This document shows, in pieces, positions 36,630 to 43,445 of a stretch of DNA of 64,000 nt. Where the stretch lies: positions 310,001 to 374,000 of the forward strand of contig NZ_JAHWCI010000002.1 of NCBI RefSeq assembly GCF_019550915.1. The letters run 5' to 3'. The translations under genes and the position numbers were made by a program. The notes under the pieces are model-generated. The model was not told the origin of the DNA. It was given only the letters and a program-made list of their open reading frames with translations, and ran no database searches. Numbering within the stretch: position 1 is the stretch's first letter; each line of letters starts with the position of its first letter. This stretch comes from Mumia sp. zg.B17 (lineage in GTDB: Bacteria > Actinomycetota > Actinomycetes > Propionibacteriales > Nocardioidaceae).

Positions 36630-37468
36630 CGGGGTTCTCCTTCGTCGAGTGCGGCGGGTGAGGAGGGGGTGTCGGGTGCGGGGGCGCGACCTGGTCGCCG
36701 AAGAACGAGCCCGACCCGTAGTGCGTCCGGGTCGGCGCCGATGAGCGATCGGTTCGCGGCGTACCAGCGGCGCCACGACCGGTCGATCCGTCGCGGACCG
36801 GCGACGTCTCCGGCGGAGCGAAGCTCGTCGGCGGCGATGCTCCACAACGTCTCGCCGGCACGGACGCGGCGACCCGAGGGCTCCGCGGTCGATCGCACGG
36901 AGGTCGAGGGCGAGTCGATGCCACGAGCGGGAGGGGGAGCGCCCTCGGATGCCCTGCGGATGGTCGGTGCACCCTGTGGCGGTTCACCCTGTGGCCACGC
37001 AGGTCGCGGCGCCGCGAGGCGCCCGGGTCGGTCGGGCAACGGCAGCCCCTGGAACGCCGAAGTGGGTGGCCGGACAGCAGCGCCCGAGGCAGACGAGGCA
37101 CCGGATGCTCCGGGTGACCCCGGGGTCGTGGTTGCGGCGGAGGCAGGCGGGGCCACCAGCACCACCGTCGCCGCCACCGCCGCGACGACCGGCCGCCAGG
37201 ACGGCGGTGACCAGGCCAGCAGCCTCCGCGGAACCGGCCTTCGGATGACGCGACAGATCAGCGCGACCCCGCTGAGGAACGTGAGCCAGGCTGTCGCGGC
37301 GACCGCCAGCAGCACGGCGACGGCGCCGAGCAGGGTCTCCAGGCGAGGAGGGTACGGCGCTGTCGCGGATGCCAGCTGGGTGCAGGCCGCCGGGACCCGT
37401 CCGATCAGGAGCACGACGGCCGTCGCGGGCAGGAGGGCGGTCAGTCCAGCAAACGGTCGGGTCTTCAT
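36626..37468 (-). CDS. Membrane protein with C-terminal LysM domain
   Basis: The 280-residue protein has about three hydrophobic helices in the first 115 residues (GLTALLPATAVVLLIG, LLGAVAVLLAVAATAWLTFLSGVALI, VVAAVAATVVLVAPPASA). A Pro/Ser/Gly-rich linker and a LysM module (RVRAGETLWSIAADEL with YAANRSLIGADPDALRVGLVL, about 202-260) follow. LysM binds peptidoglycan GlcNAc, so the protein probably tethers the membrane to the wall. The ATG at 37468 has GAGGAGG upstream; a GTG two codons earlier lies inside that ribosome site and is rejected. It is co-transcribed with the Rv3235-like gene. The direct repeat ACGTTTGC x2 (37487-37504) lies just upstream. Confidence 0.82.
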   Translation of the reverse strand: MKTRPFAGLTALLPATAVVLLIGRVPAACTQLASATAPYPPRLETLLGAVAVLLAVAATAWLTFLSGVALICRVIRRPVPRRLLAWSPPSWRPVVAAVAATVVLVAPPASAATTTPGSPGASGASSASGAAVRPPTSAFQGLPLPDRPGRLAAPRPAWPQGEPPQGAPTIRRASEGAPPPARGIDSPSTSVRSTAEPSGRRVRAGETLWSIAADELRSAGDVAGPRRIDRSWRRWYAANRSLIGADPDALRVGLVLRRPGRAPAPDTPSSPAALDEGEPR

Positions 37469-37486
37469 CGGCACCTCCTCTTGATG

Positions 37487-37504
37487 ACGTTTGCCTACGT
37501 TTGC
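37487..37504. promoter_or_regulatory. Direct repeat ACGTTTGC x2 with 10-bp period
   Basis: Perfect copies at 37487-37494 and 37497-37504 lie in the divergent gap between the LysM gene (start 37468) and the gene at 37567. One-helical-turn spacing is how MerR-like or BldC-like small winged-helix proteins bind. A gene for such a protein is at 38060. Confidence 0.4.
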
Positions 37505-37553
37505 GTATGTCTAAGCACACGGTCAACCGTTCGTCCACAGGTTCGTCGGGCGC

Positions 37554-37559
37554 TAGAGT
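37554..37559 (+). promoter_or_regulatory. Candidate -10 of leaderless promoter for the gene at 37567
   Basis: TAGAGT is followed by GCGGCAC (7 nt) and the ATG at 37567. No Shine-Dalgarno is visible. Confidence 0.45.
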
Positions 37560-37566
37560 GCGGCAC

Positions 37567-38076
37567 ATGCGGTGGGACGAACGGTTCGACGCGCTCGAGA
37601 CCGACCTGGCCCTGCAGGCCGACGGCGAGAGTCAGGCGGAGCGCGACCGGCAGATCGAGGACCTCGCCGTGGAGCGGTCGGCCGCCGTCTCCTGGGCAGA
37701 CCGGTGTCTCGGGCGCGAGATCGTGCTCAGCGTCACGGCGGTCGGTCTGGTTCGAGGTGAGCTCGCGATGGCGACCGCGGACTGGGTGCTCCTGCACCAC
37801 GACGTCACGACCGACTGGGTGGTCTCGATGGATGCTGTGCTCAGCGTGACGGCGGGGACGGGAGCGCCCCTGACCGCGCGCGGGGAGGTGCAGCGGCGTA
37901 CGACCTGGCGGCAGGCGTGGGCGACGTTCGTCCGCGACCGCGACGTCGTCGTCGTGGTGCTGGTCGACGGCAGCACCGTGCGAGGCACCCCGACACGAGC
38001 GGGCAGCGACTACGCGGAGATCGGCGGCGAGCTGGTGCCGTACACGGCGGTCGCGGCGGTCAGGTGTCCGCGCTGA
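37567..38076 (+). CDS. Conserved actinobacterial protein of unknown function
   Basis: The 169-residue cytosolic protein begins MRWDERFDALETDLALQAD, continues with a charged helix ERDRQIEDLAVERSA, and then is beta-rich (GREIVLSVTAVGLVRGEL; VVVVVLVDGSTVRGTPTRAGSDYAEI; VPYTAVAAVRCPR). The second half resembles a small barrel, but I do not recognise a catalytic motif. A similar arrangement is common in actinobacteria near secA. The ATG at 37567 is supported by the leaderless -10 at 37554. The 3' end overlaps the convergent HTH gene by 17 bp. Confidence 0.7.
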   Translation: MRWDERFDALETDLALQADGESQAERDRQIEDLAVERSAAVSWADRCLGREIVLSVTAVGLVRGELAMATADWVLLHHDVTTDWVVSMDAVLSVTAGTGAPLTARGEVQRRTTWRQAWATFVRDRDVVVVVLVDGSTVRGTPTRAGSDYAEIGGELVPYTAVAAVRCPR

Positions 38077-38332
38077 CGTCCTCACCGTCGCGCGACTCGT
38101 CGCCCTCCACGAACGGGTGCGCGGCGATGTGGTCTCGCGCGGCGGCGTACTGGTCGGCGATGTAGCGCTCGAGCACGTCGGCCTCGACCCGCCACACCCC
38201 TCGGCCGCCGACGCGGATCGCGGCCAGGTCTCCGCGCCGGACCAGCGCGTAGACCTGCCGCTCGGAGACGTTGAGCACCTCGGCCACGTCCGACAGCCGC
38301 AGGAACCGGGGTGACTCGGATCCGAGAGGCAT
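38060..38332 (-). CDS. Small excisionase/BldC-like helix-turn-helix protein
   Basis: The 90-residue protein has a MerR-type winged-helix (about 9-58): RFLRLSDVAEVLNVSERQVYALVRRGDLAAIRVGGRGVWRVEADVLERYI. An acidic tail follows. This is the single-domain excisionase/BldC-like type, which binds DNA as head-to-tail copies on direct repeats. No integrase is nearby, so a transcriptional role is more likely than recombination. The ATG at 38332 has no clear Shine-Dalgarno; CAGAAT lies 6 nt upstream, a poor leaderless -10. Its likely target could be the ACGTTTGC repeat at 37487, which is inference. Confidence 0.82.
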   Translation of the reverse strand: MPLGSESPRFLRLSDVAEVLNVSERQVYALVRRGDLAAIRVGGRGVWRVEADVLERYIADQYAAARDHIAAHPFVEGDESRDGEDVSADT

Positions 38333-38434
38333 GCGTCGATTCTGCCAGCAGCACCGCCCCGAGGTCGCGGCCGCACCGTCGATCTGTGGACAGAGGGTGG
38401 ACGGATCGGACTCCTTTGCGGCATCAATAGGCGC

Positions 38435-39136
38435 ATGCCCACGCTCCTGCCGGGGTCGTCAGCCTCGGCGACGCCGCACACCGACGCCCGCCGCCTTCAC
38501 CGACCCCGCTGGACCCACCCCCGTGCGGTGACCGGGGCCGCGCTTGTCGCCGTCTGCATGCTGCTGGGCGGTCTGCTCGTCACCAACGTCGCCAAGACCA
38601 CGGAGGTGTGGGCGGTCTCGGCCGACGTTCGCGCCGGCGAGCCCGTGCGACCAGGAGACCTCGAGCGGGTCGATGTCCGGCTCGATCGGGTTGCCGCCGG
38701 GGCCTACCTGGACGAGCCGGACACCGATTCGCTGTCTGACCGGCTCTCGGGGGCGGCATGGGCACGCGACCTCGCGGCCGGCGAGCTCGTTCCGGTCGCG
38801 GCCGTGGCGGGCGAGACCGTGGTGAGTGGCGTTGAGGTGCCATTGCAGGTCACCGGGACCGCGATGCCCGCCGACCTCGGCCCCGGCCACCGGGTTGACG
38901 TCTGGGTCGCCGCAGAGCAGCCGAGCGCCGGGACGAGGTCGGAGGCCGCCCGCCGCGTCATCGACGACGTCGCGGTAGTCGCGGTGCACGGTGACGGCAG
39001 CGCCTTCGGCGAGGGTTCGGTGCGGAGCGTGGTCGTCCTCGTCGAGGACGAACGCGGCGAGGTGCTCCCGCGGGCGCTGGCGGCGCTCGCGGGAGGGAGC
39101 GCCACGCTCGTACGGCGGATGGGGCCGTCCGCGTGA
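38435..39136 (+). CDS. SAF-domain (CpaB/RcpC-like) membrane-anchored protein
   Basis: The protein has 233 residues. One N-terminal membrane helix (AVTGAALVAVCMLLGGLLVTNVA, about 31-53) is followed by an exported SAF domain (about 60-130) with VWAVSADVRAGEPVRPGDLERVDVRL and RDLAAGELVPVAAV. A beta-rich CpaB-type region LGPGHRVDVWVAAE completes it. CpaB/RcpC stabilises the secretin in Flp/Tad pilus systems, but gram-positive actinobacteria have no secretin and no tadA/tadB genes are here. The stop overlaps the start of the CpaE-like gene (GTGA). An accessory envelope role is inferred; no direct function is assigned. Confidence 0.78.
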   Translation: MPTLLPGSSASATPHTDARRLHRPRWTHPRAVTGAALVAVCMLLGGLLVTNVAKTTEVWAVSADVRAGEPVRPGDLERVDVRLDRVAAGAYLDEPDTDSLSDRLSGAAWARDLAAGELVPVAAVAGETVVSGVEVPLQVTGTAMPADLGPGHRVDVWVAAEQPSAGTRSEAARRVIDDVAVVAVHGDGSAFGEGSVRSVVVLVEDERGEVLPRALAALAGGSATLVRRMGPSA

Positions 39137-40368
39137 GCGTTCCCGTCCTGATCGCCGCGGGTGGCGAACCCTGGGAGGCCGACCTGGTGGCCGCTGCCGT
39201 CGAGGCGGACGGGATCGAGGTCGTACGCCGCTGCGTGGACGTGGCCGACGCCGTGGCGACAGCGGCGAGCGGCGCGGTCGGTGTCGCGCTCGTGTCCCTC
39301 GGTCTCGCCGGGCTGGACGCCGACGCCGTCCGCCGCGTCACGGGCACCGACGTCCTCGTGGTCGCGGTCGTCGACGACGCAGCCTCGAGTCCCGACGCCG
39401 AGCGTCGTGCCGCCGCACTCGGCATCGACTCCGTGCTGCCGTGGACGCGTCTCTCGACGGTCGCGCACCTTGCCGCGACAGCGCGCACCCCGGGTGCCGA
39501 GCACGGGCTCCGGCCCGCACCGTCACGGCGGGACGACGCGATCCGACCCGCAGCCGGTGTCCCTCGCGACGGCGTCGTGACGGCCGTGTGGGGACCGGCG
39601 GGTGCGCCGGGGCGGAGCACGGTCGCTCGCGGGCTCGCCGCGGAGATGGCCGCCACGGGGAGACGGACGGTGCTGGTCGACGCCGACGTCGACGGCGGCA
39701 CGCAGGCCGTGGCGCTCGCACTGCTCGACGAGGTGAGCGGTCTGCTCGCATCCACGCGCGAGGCCAACGCGGGCACGCTCACCCCGGCTGCCCTGACCGC
39801 ATCTCTGCGCTGGATCGGTCCCGACCTGGCCGTCCTCACCGGCCTGCCACGCGCTGACCGGTGGCCGAGCCTGCGGGCCGCGGCGTACGAGGCGGTGCTC
39901 GAGACCGCACGGGAGCTCGCCGACGAGGTGGTCGTCGACCTCGGGTTCGCGGTGGACGACGTCGAGGAGCAGGCGTTCGACTCAGCCGCACCGCGGCGGA
40001 CGGCCGTCACCCGGCACACGCTCGTGGTCGCCGACCGTGTGCTCGTCGTGGGCAACCCCGATCCGGTGGGTCTGGCACGGCTGGCCCGGGCGGTTCTCGA
40101 CATCCGCACACGGTTCAAGATCGAGCCGGAGATCGTCGTCAACCGGATGCGTGCCACGCTCGGCTGGAGTGCTCGCGAGGTCGCCGACGCGGTCGAGCGC
40201 TTCACGACGTTGCGACCCTCCACCTTCCTCCCAGACGACCCGGCGGCGATCGACCGCTGTCTCGTGCACGGCTACACGCCGGTCGAGGGAGCACCGGAGT
40301 CAGCGTTCCGGACGGCGTTGTCCACATTGAGCGGCGGCATCGCCGCCCGCCGCCCCGAACTGGCGTAA
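39133..40368 (+). CDS. CpaE/TadZ-like MinD-family ATPase with atypical Walker A
   Basis: The protein has 411 residues. Residues 1-115 form a receiver-like domain (VLIAAGGEPWEADLVAAAVEADGIEVV) with no clear phosphorylation site. Residues 148-400 form a MinD/ParA fold: GPAGAPGRSTVARGLA (154-169), VLVDADVDGGTQAVALALL (Walker A'/D1), VVDLGFAVDD (Walker B-like) and VVNRM. The P-loop Lys is replaced by Arg161 and the deviant KGG is PAG, as in non-standard TadZ proteins. It probably localises a membrane complex with the SAF protein. The GTG at 39133 overlaps the SAF stop. Its TAA is part of the next gene's -10. Confidence 0.82.
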   Translation: MSVPVLIAAGGEPWEADLVAAAVEADGIEVVRRCVDVADAVATAASGAVGVALVSLGLAGLDADAVRRVTGTDVLVVAVVDDAASSPDAERRAAALGIDSVLPWTRLSTVAHLAATARTPGAEHGLRPAPSRRDDAIRPAAGVPRDGVVTAVWGPAGAPGRSTVARGLAAEMAATGRRTVLVDADVDGGTQAVALALLDEVSGLLASTREANAGTLTPAALTASLRWIGPDLAVLTGLPRADRWPSLRAAAYEAVLETARELADEVVVDLGFAVDDVEEQAFDSAAPRRTAVTRHTLVVADRVLVVGNPDPVGLARLARAVLDIRTRFKIEPEIVVNRMRATLGWSAREVADAVERFTTLRPSTFLPDDPAAIDRCLVHGYTPVEGAPESAFRTALSTLSGGIAARRPELA

Positions 40369-40371
40369 CCT
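40366..40371 (+). promoter_or_regulatory. Candidate -10 of leaderless promoter for the WS/DGAT-like gene
   Basis: TAACCT (starting with the TAA stop of the CpaE-like gene) is followed by CTACTC (6 nt) and the GTG at 40378. No Shine-Dalgarno is visible. Confidence 0.5.
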
Positions 40372-40377
40372 CTACTC

Positions 40378-41835
40378 GTGCCCCGACGTCTCGATGCCCT
40401 CGATGCGGCGTTCCTCGACGAGGAGACCTCCACGACGCCGCGCCAGGTGATGACGCTTGCGGTGATCGAGCCGGGCGAGCGCACCTTCGACTACGACACG
40501 CTCGTGCGGGTCGTCAACGAACGCATCGGCCTGGTCCCTCGCTACCGACAAAGGGTGGCGACCGTCCCGGGTCATGTGGGGCCGCCGGTGTGGGTGGACG
40601 ACGAAGCGTTCGACCTGACCTACCACGTGCGACGCTCCGGCCTCCCCGCCCCGGGCACGAGTGCCGCCCTGCGCGAGCTCGTCAGCCGGTTGATCGCACG
40701 GCGTCTCGACGTGTCGCGACCCCTGTGGGAGGCCTACGTCATCGAGGGCCTCGAGGACGGCCGAGTCGCGGTGCTGATCAAGTCGCACCAGGCGCTGGTC
40801 GACGGGTCCGTGACGGTGGACCTCGCTCAGGTGCTGCTCGACGAGACCCCCCGCGACCGTGACGTGCCACCCGACGGTTGGGTCCCCCGTGCCGGTCCAG
40901 GCAGCATGTCGCTGGTCGCGAGGTCGGTCATTGACACCGCGCTGAGTCCTCGGCGCGCCGCGAGCCGTGTCACGGCGGGGTTCGACCGCCTCCAGTCCGC
41001 GGTCGGCAAGGTCGTGCAGACGCTGCCGGTCGTCGGTCCGGTCGCCGCGGACGCCGCAGGGCCGTTCAACCGACGGCTCAGCCAACACCGCCGCTACGTC
41101 ACCGTGAGCACGCGGCTCGACGACTACCGCCTGGTCCGCGACGCGCACGGCGGCACGGTCAACGACGTCATGCTGAGCACGATCGCCGGCGGCATCCGTG
41201 GATGGATGCTCAACCAGGCCATGCCGGTCAGCGACAGCACGCGACTCCGGGCGATGGTCCCGATGTCGGTCGCCGCCCCGGACGGCGCTCCCACCTCGTA
41301 CGGTTCCACCGTCCGCGGTCACCTGGTGTCGCTGCCCGTCGGCGAGACCAACCCGGTCGTCCGCCTGCACCAGGTCTCGTACGCGCTCAAGGCGCACAGG
41401 GAGACCGGCGTGGCGGTCGCTGCGAACACGCTGGCGGAGCTCCCGGGCTTCGCCCCGACGACCTTCCACGCGGTCGGTGCGCGTGTCGCGGAGACGCAGG
41501 ACCACCACCCGTACGACCTGGTCGTCACCAACGTGCCCGGGCCCCAGGAGCAGATGTTCATCGCCGGATCCCCGATCGTCCAGACCTATCCGGGGATCCC
41601 CCTCATCCCGGGTCGGACGCTGTCGATCGGGGTGACGTCCTACGCCGGCGGCGTCTACTACGGGATGGTGGCCGACCGCGCCGCGGTGGCCGAGCCCGAC
41701 GTCCTCGGACAGTGCGTCGAGGACGCCCTCGCCGAGCTGGTCGAGACCGCCAGCCCTACCCGCGTGCGCGCACCGCGAGGCGGCGCGCCCGGGCGTCGTG
41801 ACCGTGCGGCCAGCCCCGGCGAGGGCTCCGCGTGA
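40378..41835 (+). CDS. Wax ester synthase/diacylglycerol acyltransferase (WS/DGAT)-like protein
   Basis: The 485-residue protein has the two-domain acyltransferase fold: N-terminal RRLDALDAAFLDEE, LVPRYRQRVATVPGHVGPPVW near 52-72, catalytic-region SHQALVDG (136-143), RDAHGGTVNDVMLSTIAGGIRGW near 256, and YDLVVTNVPGPQ near 379. The canonical active site is HHxxxDG; here it is HQALVDG, with the second His replaced by Gln138, so activity with acyl-CoA is uncertain. In mycobacteria a tgs3 pair (Rv3233c/Rv3234c) occupies the same place. The GTG at 40378 is 6 nt after TAACCT. The last 20 residues are Arg/Pro-rich. Confidence 0.85.
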   Translation: MPRRLDALDAAFLDEETSTTPRQVMTLAVIEPGERTFDYDTLVRVVNERIGLVPRYRQRVATVPGHVGPPVWVDDEAFDLTYHVRRSGLPAPGTSAALRELVSRLIARRLDVSRPLWEAYVIEGLEDGRVAVLIKSHQALVDGSVTVDLAQVLLDETPRDRDVPPDGWVPRAGPGSMSLVARSVIDTALSPRRAASRVTAGFDRLQSAVGKVVQTLPVVGPVAADAAGPFNRRLSQHRRYVTVSTRLDDYRLVRDAHGGTVNDVMLSTIAGGIRGWMLNQAMPVSDSTRLRAMVPMSVAAPDGAPTSYGSTVRGHLVSLPVGETNPVVRLHQVSYALKAHRETGVAVAANTLAELPGFAPTTFHAVGARVAETQDHHPYDLVVTNVPGPQEQMFIAGSPIVQTYPGIPLIPGRTLSIGVTSYAGGVYYGMVADRAAVAEPDVLGQCVEDALAELVETASPTRVRAPRGGAPGRRDRAASPGEGSA

Positions 41836-42161
41836 CTCGGCGGGCCTATCTCGCCGTTCGGGCTGCGGACCTGCGGTCCCTCGCCGACACCGGCGAGCTC
41901 CCTGGCGACGCGTACGCCTGCGTGGTGGCTGCCAGCGACGACGAGCAGGACGAGTACGACGCGATGGCGGTGGCCGGTGAGATCGCGGAGGAGCGCTGGG
42001 GGTCGGTGCTCGTGATCGCGATGCAGGCCGCTGCCGGGCCTGACGGCGAGGTGACCGGTCCGGTCGCGCTGCGCGACGTCGCCGCGATCCACGTCGGCGA
42101 CGAATTGGCGTGGTATGCAACGCAGGAGCTCGACGCCGTGCTGGAGCAGATCGGCGCCTGA
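41832..42161 (+). CDS. DUF6912-like small protein
   Basis: The 109-residue cytosolic protein begins MTRRAYLAVRAADLRSLADTGELPGDAYACVV, followed by an acidic helix DDEQDEYDAMAVAGEIAEERWG and a strand-helix end DVAAIHVGDELAWYATQELDAVL. The pattern fits the actinobacterial DUF6912 family, of unknown function; the number is from memory. The GTG at 41832 overlaps the WS/DGAT stop. Its stop is 6 bp from the convergent ThuA gene stop, marking the edge between the conserved block and the accessory sugar locus. Confidence 0.65.
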   Translation: MTRRAYLAVRAADLRSLADTGELPGDAYACVVAASDDEQDEYDAMAVAGEIAEERWGSVLVIAMQAAAGPDGEVTGPVALRDVAAIHVGDELAWYATQELDAVLEQIGA

Positions 42162-42167
42162 CGTCCA

Positions 42168-43142
42168 TCACGCCCGGCAGAAGGGCTTCTTGCCCATCGT
42201 GCTGAGAAGCCCGTTGACGACGTGGGTCTTGAACAGGCGTGCCTGCTCGTCGGCGTCCCCATTGCCGTCACCGTCACGCCAGAGCGCGACCTCGTGGCCG
42301 AGCGAGGTCACCCAGGCGCGTCCCCCGTCGTAGTACTGGCACCACGTGACCGGGTGCTGGTCGGGATGCCCCGGGTGCCCGTTGAAGCCCTTCCCGCCGC
42401 CCTCGAGCGTGTCGGGGTCGACCTCGGCGAGGATGCGGACCCCCGTCGGGAAGGGCGCGAGGTTGTAGAACTCGTCCTTGAGCACGAACCGCTTCGGGAG
42501 GTCGGCGACGGAGACGTCGCGACGGCTCGTCTTCTCGACGTGGCCGTTGCGTGACGGCCCGTGGTCATAGAAGGCGGCGCCGCCGAGAAGGCCCTGGAAG
42601 TACGGCCAGTGGTACTCGGCGCCCAGAGTGTTGTGCACCGCGACGAACCCGCCGCCGGCACGCACGTACTGCATCAGGGAGGTCTGCGCCGCGTCGTCGA
42701 GGATGTCACGCGAGTTGCTGAGGAACACGACAGCGTCGTAGCGGAGCAGCTTGCCGGGGGAGTCGAGCTGGAGCACGTCGTCGGTCCAGTCGACGCTCAG
42801 ACCGTGCTCCGTACCCCAGCGGCGCATCGCCTGCTGGGCGACGTGGGCGTCGGTCAGCGGTGGGTTCATCCCGGGGGCGAGGCGACGGCCGAGGTGTGCG
42901 TGCCGTGAGACGCCGGTGGCGCTGTAGACGAGCACCCGGTCGACGCCATCGGTCTTGAAGGCGGTCTCCCAGTCGTGGTAGCACCCGGGATCGGTGCCGC
43001 GACAGACGCCGTAGTCGGCGCGGCTGTCGTCGTCGACCGCCCAGCGCGGCCCGCCCCGGTCGGCGGTCGAGGGCCAGGCAGCGAGCACGGTGGCACCCAC
43101 GAGCAGGGCGGCGGCGCCCGCCAGGACAGTTCTGATCCTCAT
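42168..43142 (-). CDS. Exported ThuA-domain protein
   Basis: The protein has 324 residues from the ATG at 43142, with GAGGGAGA upstream. A signal peptide (about 1-27) is followed by a type-I glutamine-amidotransferase-like ThuA domain. Key segments are RVLVYSATGVSRHAHLG, LLRYDAVVFLSNSRDILDDAAQTSLMQYVRAGGGFVAVHN and PYFQGLLGGAAFYDH. ThuA proteins occur in sugar-utilisation operons; some act on keto-sugars or trehalose derivatives. This one lacks an obvious nucleophile elbow, so it may bind rather than hydrolyse. It is divergent from the PQQ-type dehydrogenase, and a LacI-type half-site pair AAGCGCTT lies at 43192-43199, 50 bp upstream. Confidence 0.85.
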   Translation of the reverse strand: MRIRTVLAGAAALLVGATVLAAWPSTADRGGPRWAVDDDSRADYGVCRGTDPGCYHDWETAFKTDGVDRVLVYSATGVSRHAHLGRRLAPGMNPPLTDAHVAQQAMRRWGTEHGLSVDWTDDVLQLDSPGKLLRYDAVVFLSNSRDILDDAAQTSLMQYVRAGGGFVAVHNTLGAEYHWPYFQGLLGGAAFYDHGPSRNGHVEKTSRRDVSVADLPKRFVLKDEFYNLAPFPTGVRILAEVDPDTLEGGGKGFNGHPGHPDQHPVTWCQYYDGGRAWVTSLGHEVALWRDGDGNGDADEQARLFKTHVVNGLLSTMGKKPFCRA

Positions 43143-43191
43143 GACATCTCCCTCGACGCGGCGGAGCCTCCCGCGACACAGCGGGCGGCGC

Positions 43192-43199
43192 AAGCGCTT
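43192..43199. promoter_or_regulatory. AAGCGCTT dyad upstream of thuA
   Basis: A perfect 8-bp palindrome identical to the core found twice at 46935-46954. It is placed 50 bp before the thuA start, a position suited to LacI-family repression. Confidence 0.5.
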
Positions 43200-43288
43200 C
43201 CAGGAGCGCCAGGGCCCGTACGATCCTCCTCGCCGCCGTCCTCCGTCAAGGCCCGCTTGCGGGCGCCTGGGTCAGCCGGAAACCTATC

Positions 43289-43318
43289 TTGACGTGACGT
43301 ACGTCATACGCCTACCGT
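43289..43318 (+). promoter_or_regulatory. Candidate promoter of the PQQ-type sugar dehydrogenase gene
   Basis: TTGACG (43289-43294) and TACCGT (43313-43318) have an 18-bp spacer. The spacer contains the perfect 12-bp palindrome TGACGTACGTCA (43295-43306). The operator pair begins 3 bp after the -10. Confidence 0.55.
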
Positions 43319-43324
43319 TCACGA

Positions 43325-43344
43325 AAGCGTTTACGAAAGCGCTT
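43325..43344. promoter_or_regulatory. Tandem LacI-type operators for the sugar dehydrogenase
   Basis: ACGAAAGCGTTT and ACGAAAGCGCTT follow each other with a 12-bp period; cores are AAGCGTTT (43325-43332) and AAGCGCTT (43337-43344). The same double unit occurs in front of the transporter operon. The site overlaps the expected transcription start. Confidence 0.6.
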
Positions 43345-43445
43345 CCAGCACGTCTCTCGGGGATCCGGGCCGTCAGGACGCACATTCCTGCCGCCGGCTC
43401 TCGGGCTGTCCGAGAAACCCTCTGACGACACGGACGGTGGATGGA

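Larger units (their letters stand above)
43143..43445. promoter_or_regulatory. Divergent regulatory region, thuA and sugar dehydrogenase (303 bp)
   Basis: This is the only gap of about 300 bp in the window. It holds an AAGCGCTT site at 43192-43199, a TTGACG/TACCGT promoter (43289-43318), the palindrome TGACGTACGTCA (43295-43306) and paired operator dyads at 43325-43344. From there to the start of the dehydrogenase gene is a leader of about 100 nt with no open frame of note. Confidence 0.65.

Noticed and set aside
38060-38332. Excisionase of a prophage or integrative element
   Set aside because: No integrase, repressor or structural phage gene nearby. Base composition matches the surroundings, and the single-domain HTH is common as a BldC-like regulator.
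40372-42171. Open frames on the minus strand opposite the WS/DGAT and DUF6912-like genes
   Set aside because: Arg/Pro-rich antisense translation with no family resemblance. The plus-strand genes have conserved motifs and a leaderless promoter.
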